The notes: a model not told the origin generated them from the sequence alone. DNA of 19,851 nucleotides from Eubacteriaceae bacterium UBA4266 (GCA_002396065.1 DGWE01000066.1:1-19851), one strand, 5' to 3'; positions 6,459 through 13,887 are shown, counted from the first letter of the stretch. Made by a program: numbers and translations.

Positions 6459-7285
6459 GACTGTTTCAGGGTTTCGTTCATGCTCCCGACCCGGTAGCCC
6501 TGAAGGTCCATCGTCACGTAGCGGAAGCCCATCGCCTTGAAGGCCGGAACAATTTTATCGCGCCGGGCAATCAAATCCTCGAAACGTTCCGGTGCCACCT
6601 CGATGCGCGCAATCGGGTCTTCGTCGCCGTGGATGCGCACCCGCATCGACTTAAAGCCGAGATCGATCAAAAACTGCTCGGCCCGATCCACCAGGCTCAG
6701 CCCTTCCGCGGTAATCGCGTGCCCGTAGGCGAAGCGGGACGCCAGACAGGCGTAGGACGGCTTGTCCCAGGTCGGCAGACCCATCGCCTTGGAAATTTCG
6801 CGAATCTCCGCCTTGGTCAGTCCCGCGCCCCGGAGCGGACTTTCAATCTTGAGCTCCGCCACCGCCTTGAGCCCCGGTCTATAATCGCCGAGGTCGTCCA
6901 CGTTGGAGCCTTCGGCGACGGCCGCAAGCCCTAATTCCTTCGCCACTTCTTGAATTTTCGAGAAATTCGTGTGCTTGCACCAATAGCAGCGGTCCGGCGG
7001 ATTGACCCGCACTTGTTCCACCTTCAGGGCGTCCACCGGGCAGAGGATGTGGCGGATGCCGCGGCTTTCGCAAAAGGCCTTCGCTTCGTCCAATTCCCTC
7101 GGCGGCACCAGATTGGACGCGATCGTCACGCCGACGGCCTGATCCCCGAGCACCTCGTGGGCCACCGCCAAAAGCAATGTCGAATCCACGCCCCCTGAAA
7201 AGGCCACGGCCACCGATCCAATGGCTTTCAGCTCATCCTTGAGCTTGTCGTATTTCTGCTGTGTCGTCTCACTCAACGCCTGCAT
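6455..7285 (-). CDS. larE: ATP-dependent sacrificial sulfur transferase LarE
   Basis: 276-residue cytoplasmic PP-loop enzyme. The pyrophosphatase loop SGGVDS is at residues 30-35, near the expected N-terminal position. Cysteines occur as CYWC (Cys100, Cys103) and in SYACLASRF (Cys180). LarE adenylates and sulfurates pyridinium-3,5-biscarboxylic acid mononucleotide on the way to the nickel-pincer cofactor of lactate racemase. Single-Cys forms sacrifice their cysteine sulfur, whereas forms with the CxxC plus the third Cys hold a [4Fe-4S] cluster and can be catalytic; this one has all three. ATG at 7285 is preceded by GGGAGG 5 nt upstream; a longer TTG frame to 7336 is not supported. It is the first gene of a larE-plsY pair. 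larA, larB and larC are not in the window. Confidence 0.9.
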   Translation of the reverse strand: MQALSETTQQKYDKLKDELKAIGSVAVAFSGGVDSTLLLAVAHEVLGDQAVGVTIASNLVPPRELDEAKAFCESRGIRHILCPVDALKVEQVRVNPPDRCYWCKHTNFSKIQEVAKELGLAAVAEGSNVDDLGDYRPGLKAVAELKIESPLRGAGLTKAEIREISKAMGLPTWDKPSYACLASRFAYGHAITAEGLSLVDRAEQFLIDLGFKSMRVRIHGDEDPIARIEVAPERFEDLIARRDKIVPAFKAMGFRYVTMDLQGYRVGSMNETLKQS

Positions 7286-7332
7286 ATTGTCCTCCCTTTC
7301 TCTTTGCCGTTCTCTTTTTAAACCACAGATTG

Positions 7333-7370
7333 TCAATTACATACTATATTGATTTGTAATTGATATTATA
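7333..7370 (-). promoter_or_regulatory. Candidate larE promoter with adjacent inverted repeat
   Basis: TATAAT on the minus strand (plus 7365-7370) is a consensus -10 facing larE, though no good -35 is found at 17 nt. Immediately downstream, TCAATTACA (7333-7341) and TGTAATTGA (7355-7363) are exact reverse complements 13 nt apart, covering the expected transcription start. This could be an operator for larE, for the divergent birA, or for both; the binding protein is unknown. Confidence 0.45.
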
Positions 7371-7430
7371 CCACGATTTTCCCGCTGTGCTATACTAAAA
7401 CCAACCAAATTCACCGACAAGGAGTGTCTC

Positions 7431-8249
7431 ATGAACAAGATCCAATGGCGCGATACGGCGCCGCTGATTCCCTACCTCGACAACCCGGCTGTGCTAAACC
7501 GCATCCGCTGGGCGGAGGTCCTCGGCTCCACCAACGACGTGCTGAAGGCCGCCCCAGACCTGCCCCACGGCGCCATCGTCGCGGCCGACGCCCAAAGCGC
7601 CGGGCGGGGCCGGATGGGCCGGGCTTTTTTCTCCCCGAAGGACTCCGGCCTCTACCTCTCGGTCCGCTACCGGACTGCCGACAACCCCGCTCTGGCCGAT
7701 TTCGTGACCATGGGGGCCTGCGCCGTCTCGCTCCAGGCTGTCGAAAAGGCCGCCGGCATTGTGCCGAAAATCAAATGGGTCAACGATTTGATGATCGGAC
7801 CGAAAAAAATTGCCGGCATCCTCACCGAAAGCCGGGCTGATCCCGATCCCCAAAAGCGGTGGATCGTCGTCGGCATCGGGTTCAACCTTTTCGACCCAGA
7901 AGGCGGCTTTCCCGACGAGATCGCCGAGCGGGCTGGCAGCATCGCCGGCACCACCGCGCGGGCCTACGCCGAAAAGGGCGGCGATCCCGACGATCTGCGC
8001 ACCCGTCTGCTCGCCGCGATGATCGACGGGCTGACCGCTCTCGGACAGGCCGAGGACCCGGCGCCCTACGCCGAGCGCTACCGCAGCCGCTCCAATTTGA
8101 TCGGCCGGGCCGTCACCCTCACCGGCGCCGGCGCGCCCATTATCGGCACGGTGATCGGCTTCGACGATTTCGGCCACCTCAGGCTTCAAATGGCCGACGG
8201 CACCGTAAAGCTGATCCGCTCGGGCGAGCTGACCCTTCGCCCCCTCTAG
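7431..8249 (+). CDS. birA: Biotin--[acetyl-CoA-carboxylase] ligase, monofunctional (no DNA-binding domain)
   Basis: 272-residue cytoplasmic enzyme that makes biotinyl-AMP and attaches biotin to the lysine of carboxylase/decarboxylase carrier domains. The central catalytic domain shows the biotinyl-AMP binding loop GRGRMGR at 58-64 (after AQSA), KWVNDL at 115-120 followed by KKIAGIL, and VGIGFN at 147-152, all diagnostic. A small C-terminal SH3-like domain (residues about 220-270) is present. There is no N-terminal winged helix, so this is a class I ligase and not the bifunctional biotin repressor. ATG at 7431 has AAGGAG 7 nt upstream. It is divergent from larE and convergent, with 6 nt between stop codons, with the PdxR-like regulator. 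Confidence 0.92.
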   Translation: MNKIQWRDTAPLIPYLDNPAVLNRIRWAEVLGSTNDVLKAAPDLPHGAIVAADAQSAGRGRMGRAFFSPKDSGLYLSVRYRTADNPALADFVTMGACAVSLQAVEKAAGIVPKIKWVNDLMIGPKKIAGILTESRADPDPQKRWIVVGIGFNLFDPEGGFPDEIAERAGSIAGTTARAYAEKGGDPDDLRTRLLAAMIDGLTALGQAEDPAPYAERYRSRSNLIGRAVTLTGAGAPIIGTVIGFDDFGHLRLQMADGTVKLIRSGELTLRPL

Positions 8250-8255
8250 GAACCT

Positions 8256-9656
8256 TTACGCCGTCACCGCTTCGCTGAGCCGTCTGACGGCTTCGGGAAT
8301 CACCGATTCGGGAATCGACGAGTAATTGATCAGAAAGCGGTGGGCGCCGGCGTCCTCTAAAGGCGCCACCCGAATGCCCCGCTTGGCGGCGTCGCGCACG
8401 ATGTCGGCGTCCCGCTTCTTCGTCTTCAGCGTCAGGACGAAGTGCAAACCGGCGTTTTCCTCGCTGATCGACGCGATTTTCGCCATCGGACTGTCGGCCA
8501 CCTCGCGCATCAGCGCGTCCCGGCGCCGGCGGTAGGTCTGGCGCATCCGGTTGATGTGCTTTTCGTAATGCCCCTCGGCAATGAACCGGCTCAGTGCCGC
8601 CTGCTCGAAGGTCGAGACGGTGCAGGCGTAAAACCTCAGCTTCCTGTAAAAGGCCGCAGTCAGTGCCGGCGGCAGCACCATGTAGGACACGCGGATCGTC
8701 GAGGCCAGGCTCTTGGTAAAGGTGTTCATGTAAATGACCCGGCCGGTCATGTCGATGGCGGCCAGCGGCGGCAGCGGCCGCCCGGTCATCCGGAATTCGC
8801 TGTCGTAATCGTCCTCGATGATGATCCGATCCGACGAGCGGTTCGCCCAGCCGAGCATCTCGTAGCGTCTGGCGATGGGCATGGTGATCCCGGTCGGGAA
8901 ATGGTGGCTCGGCGTGATGTGCACGACCGACGCGCCGGAGGCCTCGAGCAGGTCGGGCCGAAGCCCCTGGTGATCCAGCGCGATTTTCGCCGTCTTCAGC
9001 TCATGGGCCTGATACACCTGGAGGATTTTCCGGTACCCCGGCGATTCCACCGCGTAGATCCGGTCGAAGCCGAGGAGCTGAATCAGCAGGGTGTAGAGGT
9101 ATTCGGTGCCGGCGCCGACGATGATCTGCTCCGGCGCGACGACCAGGCCGCGAAAATCCCGAAGGTGGTCGGCGATGGCCGTGCGCAGAGCCATGGTGCC
9201 GCCGGCCGGGGGGTTGGTCATCAGCGCTACCTGATCGTCACTGAGTACCTCTCGGGTCAGCTTCGCCCAAAGCGTAAACGGGAAGGAGGCCGGATCCGTT
9301 TGGTTGCTCTGAAAATCGGCAAACCAGTGCCGCTGGCTCAGCGCCGTGTGCAATGAGGCGAGTACCGGGTCAGGCTCGCGGCTGACCGGCGTGGCCTCCG
9401 GCATCTTCGGCAGGGTTTTAACTTCTGCGACGTAAAACCCGCGCCGGGGCATCGAGGTGATAAACCCCTCGGCCATGAGCTGGCCGTAGGCGTTTTCGAT
9501 GGTGGAAACGGACACGCCGAGCTGTTTGGCAAAGGGCCGCTTGCCCGGCAGCGCCTCTCCCGGCGCGAGGGTGCCGGAGAGAATATCGCTTTTAATGTCT
9601 TGGTAAAGCTGAATGTACAGCGGGTCACCCCCGCTTTTGAAATGATAGGTGAGCAT
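8256..9656 (-). CDS. pdxR: MocR/PdxR-family regulator (GntR helix-turn-helix fused to aminotransferase fold)
   Basis: 466 residues, the usual MocR length. An N-terminal GntR winged helix spans about residues 10-75 (PLYIQLYQDIKSDILSG, then GKRPFAKQLGVSVSTIENAYGQL and RRGFYV), followed by a linker and a type I PLP-aminotransferase fold. PLP residues are visible: TPSHHFPTG at 249-257, EDDYDSEF at 281-288, and the Schiff-base lysine Lys315 in NTFTKSLAST. MocR proteins sense PLP or amines and activate or repress neighbouring genes. This one is divergent from a pyridoxal kinase, pointing to PdxR-type control of vitamin B6 salvage. Start ATG at 9656 has AAAGG about 9 nt upstream. The symbol pdxR is by family and context, not proven. 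Its stop lies 6 nt from the convergent birA stop. Confidence 0.88.
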   Translation of the reverse strand: MLTYHFKSGGDPLYIQLYQDIKSDILSGTLAPGEALPGKRPFAKQLGVSVSTIENAYGQLMAEGFITSMPRRGFYVAEVKTLPKMPEATPVSREPDPVLASLHTALSQRHWFADFQSNQTDPASFPFTLWAKLTREVLSDDQVALMTNPPAGGTMALRTAIADHLRDFRGLVVAPEQIIVGAGTEYLYTLLIQLLGFDRIYAVESPGYRKILQVYQAHELKTAKIALDHQGLRPDLLEASGASVVHITPSHHFPTGITMPIARRYEMLGWANRSSDRIIIEDDYDSEFRMTGRPLPPLAAIDMTGRVIYMNTFTKSLASTIRVSYMVLPPALTAAFYRKLRFYACTVSTFEQAALSRFIAEGHYEKHINRMRQTYRRRRDALMREVADSPMAKIASISEENAGLHFVLTLKTKKRDADIVRDAAKRGIRVAPLEDAGAHRFLINYSSIPESVIPEAVRRLSEAVTA

Positions 9657-9674
9657 GGCATCTGACCTTTCTGA

Positions 9675-9701
9675 TTATTCGCAAACTGACTCTTTTATTC
9701 G
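9675..9701. promoter_or_regulatory. Candidate PdxR binding site: direct repeat of TTATTCG at 20-bp period
   Basis: TTATTCG occurs at 9675-9681 and again at 9695-9701, exactly 20 bp apart, so both copies lie on the same face of the helix. It lies in the 129-nt space between the divergent pdxR-like and pyridoxal kinase genes, just upstream of the kinase -10. MocR regulators are known to bind directly repeated half-sites, so binding by the neighbour is a reasonable inference. Confidence 0.4.
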
Positions 9702-9714
9702 GTTCAATATGGAT

Positions 9715-9720
9715 TATAAT
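9715..9720 (+). promoter_or_regulatory. Consensus -10 (TATAAT) of the pyridoxal kinase gene
   Basis: A perfect TATAAT lies about 65 nt upstream of the kinase start. At 17-18 nt upstream there is only a T-rich hexamer (TTTTAT region near 9692-9698) and no TTGACA-like -35. A weak -35 overlapping the TTATTCG direct repeat would fit an activator-dependent promoter. Confidence 0.5.
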
Positions 9721-9785
9721 AAAAGCCATCGGGATTGACAAGCCATCCCAATTTTACGACATCAAACCAACTCAGGAGGCAAACC

Positions 9786-10634
9786 ATGAAACGTGTCCTT
9801 TCGATTCAAGATATTTCCTGCTTCGGCAAATGCTCGACGACCATCGCCCTGCCCGTCATTTCAGCCATGGGCGTCGAAACGGCGATTCTGCCGACGGCCG
9901 TGCTCTCAACGCACACGATGTTCAAAAATTTCACGGTCAAAGATTTAAGCGACCAGATCGCGCCGATCACGAAACACTGGCTGGACGAAGGCATCACCTT
10001 CGACGGCATCTACACCGGCTACCTCGGCTCCTTCGAACAAATTGAAATGGTCGAAAAAATCTTCGACGATTTTGCCCCGGACGACAAGACGCTGAAATTC
10101 GTCGACCCGGTTATGGCCGACAACGGTGCCCTCTACCCGGCCTTCGACCTCGACTACGCGAAGCGCAACGCCGAATTCTGCGGCCACGCGGATATCATCG
10201 TCCCAAACATCACCGAAGCCTGCTTCATGACCGACACGCCTTACAAGGCCGACATGAACGAAGCTGAAGTCAAGGCGCTGCTCGAAAAGCTCGGCAAGCT
10301 CGGCGCGAGAATCGCGGTACTGACCGGCGTCTCCCTGTCCGACGGCATGACCGGCTTCATGGGCCTCGACACCCAAACCGGCGAATTCCTATCTCACCAG
10401 AACCCGCGGATCGACGCGGCCTACCACGGCACCGGCGACCTCTTCGCGAGCGCCTGCGTCGGCGGCATCATGAACGGCCTGTCCTGGGATCAGGCCATGG
10501 CCATCGCCTCTGGCTACACCGCCGAAACCATCGCCGTAACGCTGAAAGATCCGAAAAAGCCGTGGTACGGCGTCAATTTTGAAACGACCCTGCCGAGCCT
10601 GATCGCCAAGCTCACCGTCGCGAAGAACATTTAA
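9786..10634 (+). CDS. pdxY: Pyridoxal/pyridoxamine kinase (ribokinase superfamily)
   Basis: 282-residue cytoplasmic kinase converting pyridoxal (and likely pyridoxine/pyridoxamine) to the 5'-phosphate with ATP, the salvage step to PLP. The N-terminus MKRVLSIQDISCFGKCS, the STHTMF segment, DPVMADNG at 107-114, the NITEACFMT segment at 141-149 and the anion-hole/catalytic GTGD at 215-218 (Asp218 as the base) are those of PdxY/PdxK-type kinases. ATG 9786 is chosen over an upstream TTG because AGGAGG lies 6 nt before it. It is divergent from the PdxR-like regulator and monocistronic, ending in an intrinsic terminator. PdxK versus PdxY subfamily, and any hydroxymethylpyrimidine side activity, cannot be settled by eye. 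Confidence 0.88.
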   Translation: MKRVLSIQDISCFGKCSTTIALPVISAMGVETAILPTAVLSTHTMFKNFTVKDLSDQIAPITKHWLDEGITFDGIYTGYLGSFEQIEMVEKIFDDFAPDDKTLKFVDPVMADNGALYPAFDLDYAKRNAEFCGHADIIVPNITEACFMTDTPYKADMNEAEVKALLEKLGKLGARIAVLTGVSLSDGMTGFMGLDTQTGEFLSHQNPRIDAAYHGTGDLFASACVGGIMNGLSWDQAMAIASGYTAETIAVTLKDPKKPWYGVNFETTLPSLIAKLTVAKNI

Positions 10635-10653
10635 CCGCATCTTTTCATCCATC

Positions 10654-10688
10654 AAAAAAGGAGATCCCTTTGGACCTCCCTTTTTTTT
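10654..10688 (+). terminator. Intrinsic terminator of the pyridoxal kinase gene
   Basis: GGAGATCC at 10660-10667 pairs with GGACCTCC at 10672-10679 (one mismatch, 4-nt loop). Six As precede it and a run of eight Ts (10681-10688) follows. The A run lets it also work leftwards for the convergent cytX transcript. Confidence 0.8.
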
Positions 10689-10694
10689 GTGCTT

Positions 10695-11873
10695 TTACGC
10701 CTGTTTTTTCTTTTTCGGCGCCGCAATGAGGAAAATCACCATCGTGGCCGCCATATCCGGCAGGGTCGAGCCCACCGGCAGATCGACCCGCATCAGGAGC
10801 CGATAGAGAATGAAGCCGATCACCCAGACGATCAAGTTGCGCGCGTCCCAGTCGCGGTCCGCGCTGTCGGCTTTTTTCAGGATGAAATAATCGGCGATCT
10901 GCACCGCGATCATCGGCGCGAACACCGACCCGATCAGGTAGAGAAAATCGGTGATGTCGTCCATCGGGAATAGCATCGCCAAAACGATCCCGACCACCGT
11001 CGCGAGCATCGCCACGTTTTTTCCCGAGAGCTTCGGCCACAGGGATTCCGCTGAGATCCCGGCCGACCACGCGTCGAGGAACGTCGTCGTGACGGTCGAG
11101 AGAATCAGGATGATCAGCGCCGCGATGCCGAGGCCAGCCTTGACCATGATCGCCGCGATGTTGCCGCCGCCGGTCAGAATCGCTGCGCCCATGCCGATGA
11201 TGTACATCCAGGTGGAGACCCCGCCGTAGACCAGCGTCGAGGCCATCGTCGCCGCGAAGGGCTTTTCCGCCTCCCGGGTATAGTCCGAGATCAGCGGCAG
11301 CCAAGACAGCGGCATCGCCACCGCCAGCTCAATCGCCGCCCCGAAGCTCAGGCCCGACGTCGGCGCCGCCGTCCAGACCGACCCCTTCGTGAAGATGACG
11401 TGGCACATGATAAGCGTCAGAATAAACAGCGCCGCCATCGCGATCTGGTTGACCGGGCCGAGGTTAGTGATGCCAATGGCGATCCACATCAGAATCAGCG
11501 CGCCAATGACCAGGCACCACACCCAGGCGTGTCCCGGGAAGATGCCGCCGATGGCCGCGGCCCCGTCGTAAATCATGATCGCCGTCCAGCCCACGAGCTG
11601 CAGCACGTTGAGAGCCGCGAAAATCATCCCGCCCTTGCCGCCGAAGGAGAGCTTGACGCTTTCCATGGCGCTCTTTCGGGTCCGCCCGCCGATGAGCCCC
11701 GAAAAGAAGAACATCGCACAGCCGATGACGTGGCCGATTAAAATTGCGGCCAGGCCCCTTGCAAAACCCAGGGGCGCGAAATACGTCCCGGTCAGGATTT
11801 CCGCAATGGAGACTCCGGCGCCGAACCAAATCAGACCGTTCTGAAAACTCGTCGTGTGTTTTGTTTCGCTCAC
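10695..11873 (-). CDS. cytX: Putative hydroxymethylpyrimidine permease CytX (NCS1 family)
   Basis: 392-residue membrane protein with about twelve hydrophobic segments and a basic tail (APKKKKQA). The NCS1 nucleobase-cation symporter family is suggested by the N-terminal WFGAGVSIAEILTGTYFAPLGF region, followed by GHVIGCAMFF and IGGRTRKSAMES. CytX proteins are the NCS1 members repeatedly found under TPP riboswitches and predicted to import HMP, the pyrimidine precursor of thiamin; here the gene sits directly behind thiD and the riboswitch. The GTG start at 11873 overlaps the thiD stop (GTGA), giving translational coupling. An open frame continues upstream to 12101 but is antisense-free shadow of thiD in another frame and is rejected. 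It lets imported HMP be phosphorylated by ThiD. Confidence 0.85.
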   Translation of the reverse strand: MSETKHTTSFQNGLIWFGAGVSIAEILTGTYFAPLGFARGLAAILIGHVIGCAMFFFSGLIGGRTRKSAMESVKLSFGGKGGMIFAALNVLQLVGWTAIMIYDGAAAIGGIFPGHAWVWCLVIGALILMWIAIGITNLGPVNQIAMAALFILTLIMCHVIFTKGSVWTAAPTSGLSFGAAIELAVAMPLSWLPLISDYTREAEKPFAATMASTLVYGGVSTWMYIIGMGAAILTGGGNIAAIMVKAGLGIAALIILILSTVTTTFLDAWSAGISAESLWPKLSGKNVAMLATVVGIVLAMLFPMDDITDFLYLIGSVFAPMIAVQIADYFILKKADSADRDWDARNLIVWVIGFILYRLLMRVDLPVGSTLPDMAATMVIFLIAAPKKKKQA

Positions 11874-12676
11874 GACCGCACCGCCTTGTACACGTCTTTG
11901 ATATCGAAGGCGTGGTTCATCGGGCCGGATCCCTTGCCGAGATCGAGGCCGTCCGCCAGCGCGCCGGAAAGAAAAGCCTTCGCCCCTTCGACCGCGTCGT
12001 TCAGCGCGTAGCCCTTGGCCAGGTTCGCCGCGATCGCCGACGACAGGGTGCAGCCGGTGCCGTGGGTATTCGGGTTGTCGATGCGTTTGCCGGTGAACCA
12101 CTGTCCGCCGTCCGGCTGCCAGAGGTAGTCGTTGGCGTCGTTGATCTGGTGGCCGCCCTTGACGAGGACCGCGCAGTCTAAATTTTCGCCGATGGCCTGT
12201 CCGGCCTTTGCCATATCCATTTCCGTCTCAATGTCAAACCCCGCGAGAATTTCCGCCTCGGGAATGTTCGGCGTGATGATCTCCGCCAGCGGCATCAGCA
12301 CGCGTTTCAGCGTGTCCGCCGCGTCGTCGCGCAAAAGTTTTGCGCCGGACGTGGCGACCATCACCGGATCGAGGACGATGTGCTTCGCCTGATAATGGGC
12401 GAGCCGTTCGGCGATGACTTCGATCAGTTCGGCCGAGCTGACCATGCCGATTTTTACCGCGTCGGGGAAAATATCGGTAAAGACTGCGTCCAGTTCTTCC
12501 CCTAAAAACTTCGGGGTGACTTCCATAATGTCCGTGACGCCGGTGGTGTTCTGAGCCGTCAAAGCCGTGACCGCGCTCATGGCGAAAACGCCATTTACGG
12601 TCATGGTTTTCAGATCGGCCTGAATGCCGGCGCCTCCGCTGGTATCACTGCCAGCGATCGTCAATGCTGTTCTCAT
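11870..12676 (-). CDS. thiD: Hydroxymethylpyrimidine / phosphomethylpyrimidine kinase
   Basis: 268-residue ribokinase-fold enzyme that phosphorylates HMP to HMP-P and then HMP-PP for thiamin phosphate synthesis. Signatures seen: AGSDTSGGAGIQADLKT at 8-24, the MSAVTALTAQNT segment at 33-44, DPVMVATSGAKLL at 103-115, TPNIPEAEIL at 135-144, VKGGH at 172-176, and HGTGCTLSSAIAA at 205-217 with the GTGC anion hole. Length is typical of single-domain ThiD with no ThiE fusion. ATG 12676 has AAAGGAG 6 nt upstream; an in-frame ATG at 12700 lies before that site and is less likely. It is the first gene after the TPP riboswitch and is coupled to cytX, forming an HMP salvage operon. No other thi gene is in the window. 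Confidence 0.94.
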   Translation of the reverse strand: MRTALTIAGSDTSGGAGIQADLKTMTVNGVFAMSAVTALTAQNTTGVTDIMEVTPKFLGEELDAVFTDIFPDAVKIGMVSSAELIEVIAERLAHYQAKHIVLDPVMVATSGAKLLRDDAADTLKRVLMPLAEIITPNIPEAEILAGFDIETEMDMAKAGQAIGENLDCAVLVKGGHQINDANDYLWQPDGGQWFTGKRIDNPNTHGTGCTLSSAIAANLAKGYALNDAVEGAKAFLSGALADGLDLGKGSGPMNHAFDIKDVYKAVRS

Positions 12677-12749
12677 TGGTTGCTCCTTTTCACTTCGCAT
12701 TTCCGTTTTCTAAGGCGATTCAAGGTGGTGCCCCCGATGAACCGCGCAC

Positions 12750-12774
12750 AAAAAAAGCAGGCGGACCCGCCTGC
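12750..12774 (-). terminator. Riboswitch-linked intrinsic terminator
   Basis: GCAGGCGG at 12757-12764 and CCGCCTGC at 12767-12774 are exact complements with a 2-nt centre. On the minus strand the stem is followed by seven Ts (A run 12750-12756 on the plus strand). It sits between the TPP aptamer and thiD, so it is the expression platform for termination when TPP binds. Confidence 0.85.
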
Positions 12775-12785
12775 AAAGCTCATCG

Positions 12786-12884
12786 TTCCCGGTGCTCCCT
12801 GCGTTGGCATGATCCAAATCAGGTTTAAGGGTCTAGGCCATTTGGTCTACTCTCAGCCTGCGTACAGACTCCCCTGCCTTTTTT
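12786..12884 (-). ncRNA. TPP riboswitch (thi box) controlling thiD-cytX
   Basis: Read on the minus strand, the conserved thi-box blocks occur in order: GGGGAGTC, GCTGAGAG, ACCC, ACCTGATTTGGAT, ATGCCAACG and CAGGGAG. These match the canonical TPP aptamer (CUGAGA ... ACCUGAUCUGGAUAAUGCCAGCGUAGGGA). Small stems are visible: GTCTG/CAGGC next to CTGAGA, and TTGG/CCAA around the ATCATG loop. The terminator at 12750-12774 follows, so TPP binding should cause premature termination ahead of HMP kinase and permease genes. Ends of the aptamer are approximate. Confidence 0.93.
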
Positions 12885-12895
12885 ACAACGCCCCT

Positions 12896-12924
12896 AGTAT
12901 AGCGCACCACCTTGCATTTTGCAA
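12896..12924 (-). promoter_or_regulatory. Promoter of the TPP riboswitch-thiD-cytX transcript
   Basis: On the minus strand TTGCAA (plus 12919-12924) is followed after 17 nt by TATACT (plus 12896-12901). Transcription would start near 12889, just before the aptamer, as expected for a riboswitch leader. Confidence 0.7.
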
Positions 12925-12939
12925 GGGCCGTGGTACAAT
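12912..12939 (+). promoter_or_regulatory. Candidate promoter of pgeF
   Basis: TTGCAT at 12912-12917 and TACAAT at 12934-12939 are 16 nt apart and lie about 50 nt upstream of pgeF. The -35 forms one arm of the palindrome TTGCATTTTGCAA (12912-12924), whose other arm is the -35 of the leftward thiD promoter. Confidence 0.5.
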
Positions 12940-12990
12940 GAACGCAAACTCAAAAAGTACAATATCATTTAATAAAAGGAGCGCCATGAT

Positions 12991-13869
12991 ATGCAACTCA
13001 TTCGAAAAGATCCGAACCGTCCGGTTCTCCTAGACCGAACTGAAACGATCGGCGGCCTGCCGCTGCGCACGCTGTCCTTCTCAATGCTCGAACAGACCGG
13101 CTGCGTCGATCACGTCTTCACGACGCGGGAGGGCGGCGTCAGCTCCGGCGACTGCGCGGCCATGAATTTCAACTACGACCGGGAGGACGATCCGATGGTC
13201 GTCGACGCCAATTACCAGCGCATCGCCGACGCCTTCGGCGGCGGCCGCAGCCTGCGCCACTTCGTCTGCGCCCACCAGGGCCACACCGGGAACGTCCGGG
13301 TCGTAGACGTTCGCGACGGCGGCGAGGGGACGCTGTTCCGCCGCTGGGGCAGGGACGTCGACGGCATGGTCACCAACACGCCGGGGCTGATTCTCGGCGT
13401 CTTCACCGCCGACTGCACGCCGGTTTACCTGGTCGACCCGGTGCATCGGGCGGTCGGCCTCGTGCATTCCGGCTGGCGGGGCACCGCTGCCGGCATCGCG
13501 GCGGGCGCCATCGACCTGATGCGCACCCATTTCGGCACCGATCCGGCGGACCTGGTCTGCGCGGTCGGGCCGTCCATCTGCCGGGACTGCTACGAAATTT
13601 CCGAGGACGTCGCCGCGGTGTTCAGAGACCGCTTCGGCGCCCAGGCCGATCAGATTCTCTGCAATCCCCACACCCATGACGGCGCCCTGCACTGTCAGCT
13701 CGATCTCTGGCAGGCCAACCGCCTCGTCCTCGAAAACGCCGGCGTCAAGCCCGAGCACATTCAGGTCACCGACGTCTGCACCCGATGCAACGCAAAGCTG
13801 CTCTTCTCCCACCGGGCCGCCGGCGAGCGCCGGGGCAACTGCGCCGCTTTCTTAAGTCTTAAGCCCTGA
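12991..13869 (+). CDS. pgeF: Peptidoglycan editing factor / purine nucleoside phosphorylase-like protein (YfiH/LACC1 family)
   Basis: 292-residue cytoplasmic protein of the DUF152/YfiH family. Conserved pieces are visible: HVFTTREGGVSSG at 41-53, the AHQGHTGNV segment with His98, FTADCTPV with Cys142, HSGWRGT with His159, VGPSICRDCYEI at 192-203, and the C-terminal CTRC ... FSHR ... RGNCAAFL. His98, Cys142 and His159 correspond to the usual zinc-binding His-Cys-His set. Family members are reported as purine nucleoside phosphorylases/adenosine deaminases, and as editing factors keeping wrong amino acids out of peptidoglycan precursors; which matters here is unknown. ATG 12991 has AGGAG 9 nt upstream; a nearer ATG at 12986 is out of frame. 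The N-terminal 25 residues are a slight extension. Confidence 0.88.
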   Translation: MQLIRKDPNRPVLLDRTETIGGLPLRTLSFSMLEQTGCVDHVFTTREGGVSSGDCAAMNFNYDREDDPMVVDANYQRIADAFGGGRSLRHFVCAHQGHTGNVRVVDVRDGGEGTLFRRWGRDVDGMVTNTPGLILGVFTADCTPVYLVDPVHRAVGLVHSGWRGTAAGIAAGAIDLMRTHFGTDPADLVCAVGPSICRDCYEISEDVAAVFRDRFGAQADQILCNPHTHDGALHCQLDLWQANRLVLENAGVKPEHIQVTDVCTRCNAKLLFSHRAAGERRGNCAAFLSLKP

Positions 13870-13887
13870 AATATCTGTACAAATTCC

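Noticed and set aside
11874..12101. N-terminal extension of cytX into thiD
   Set aside because: The extended part is an Arg/Gly-rich shadow of thiD on the same strand in another frame. The membrane protein begins naturally at the GTG overlapping the thiD stop.
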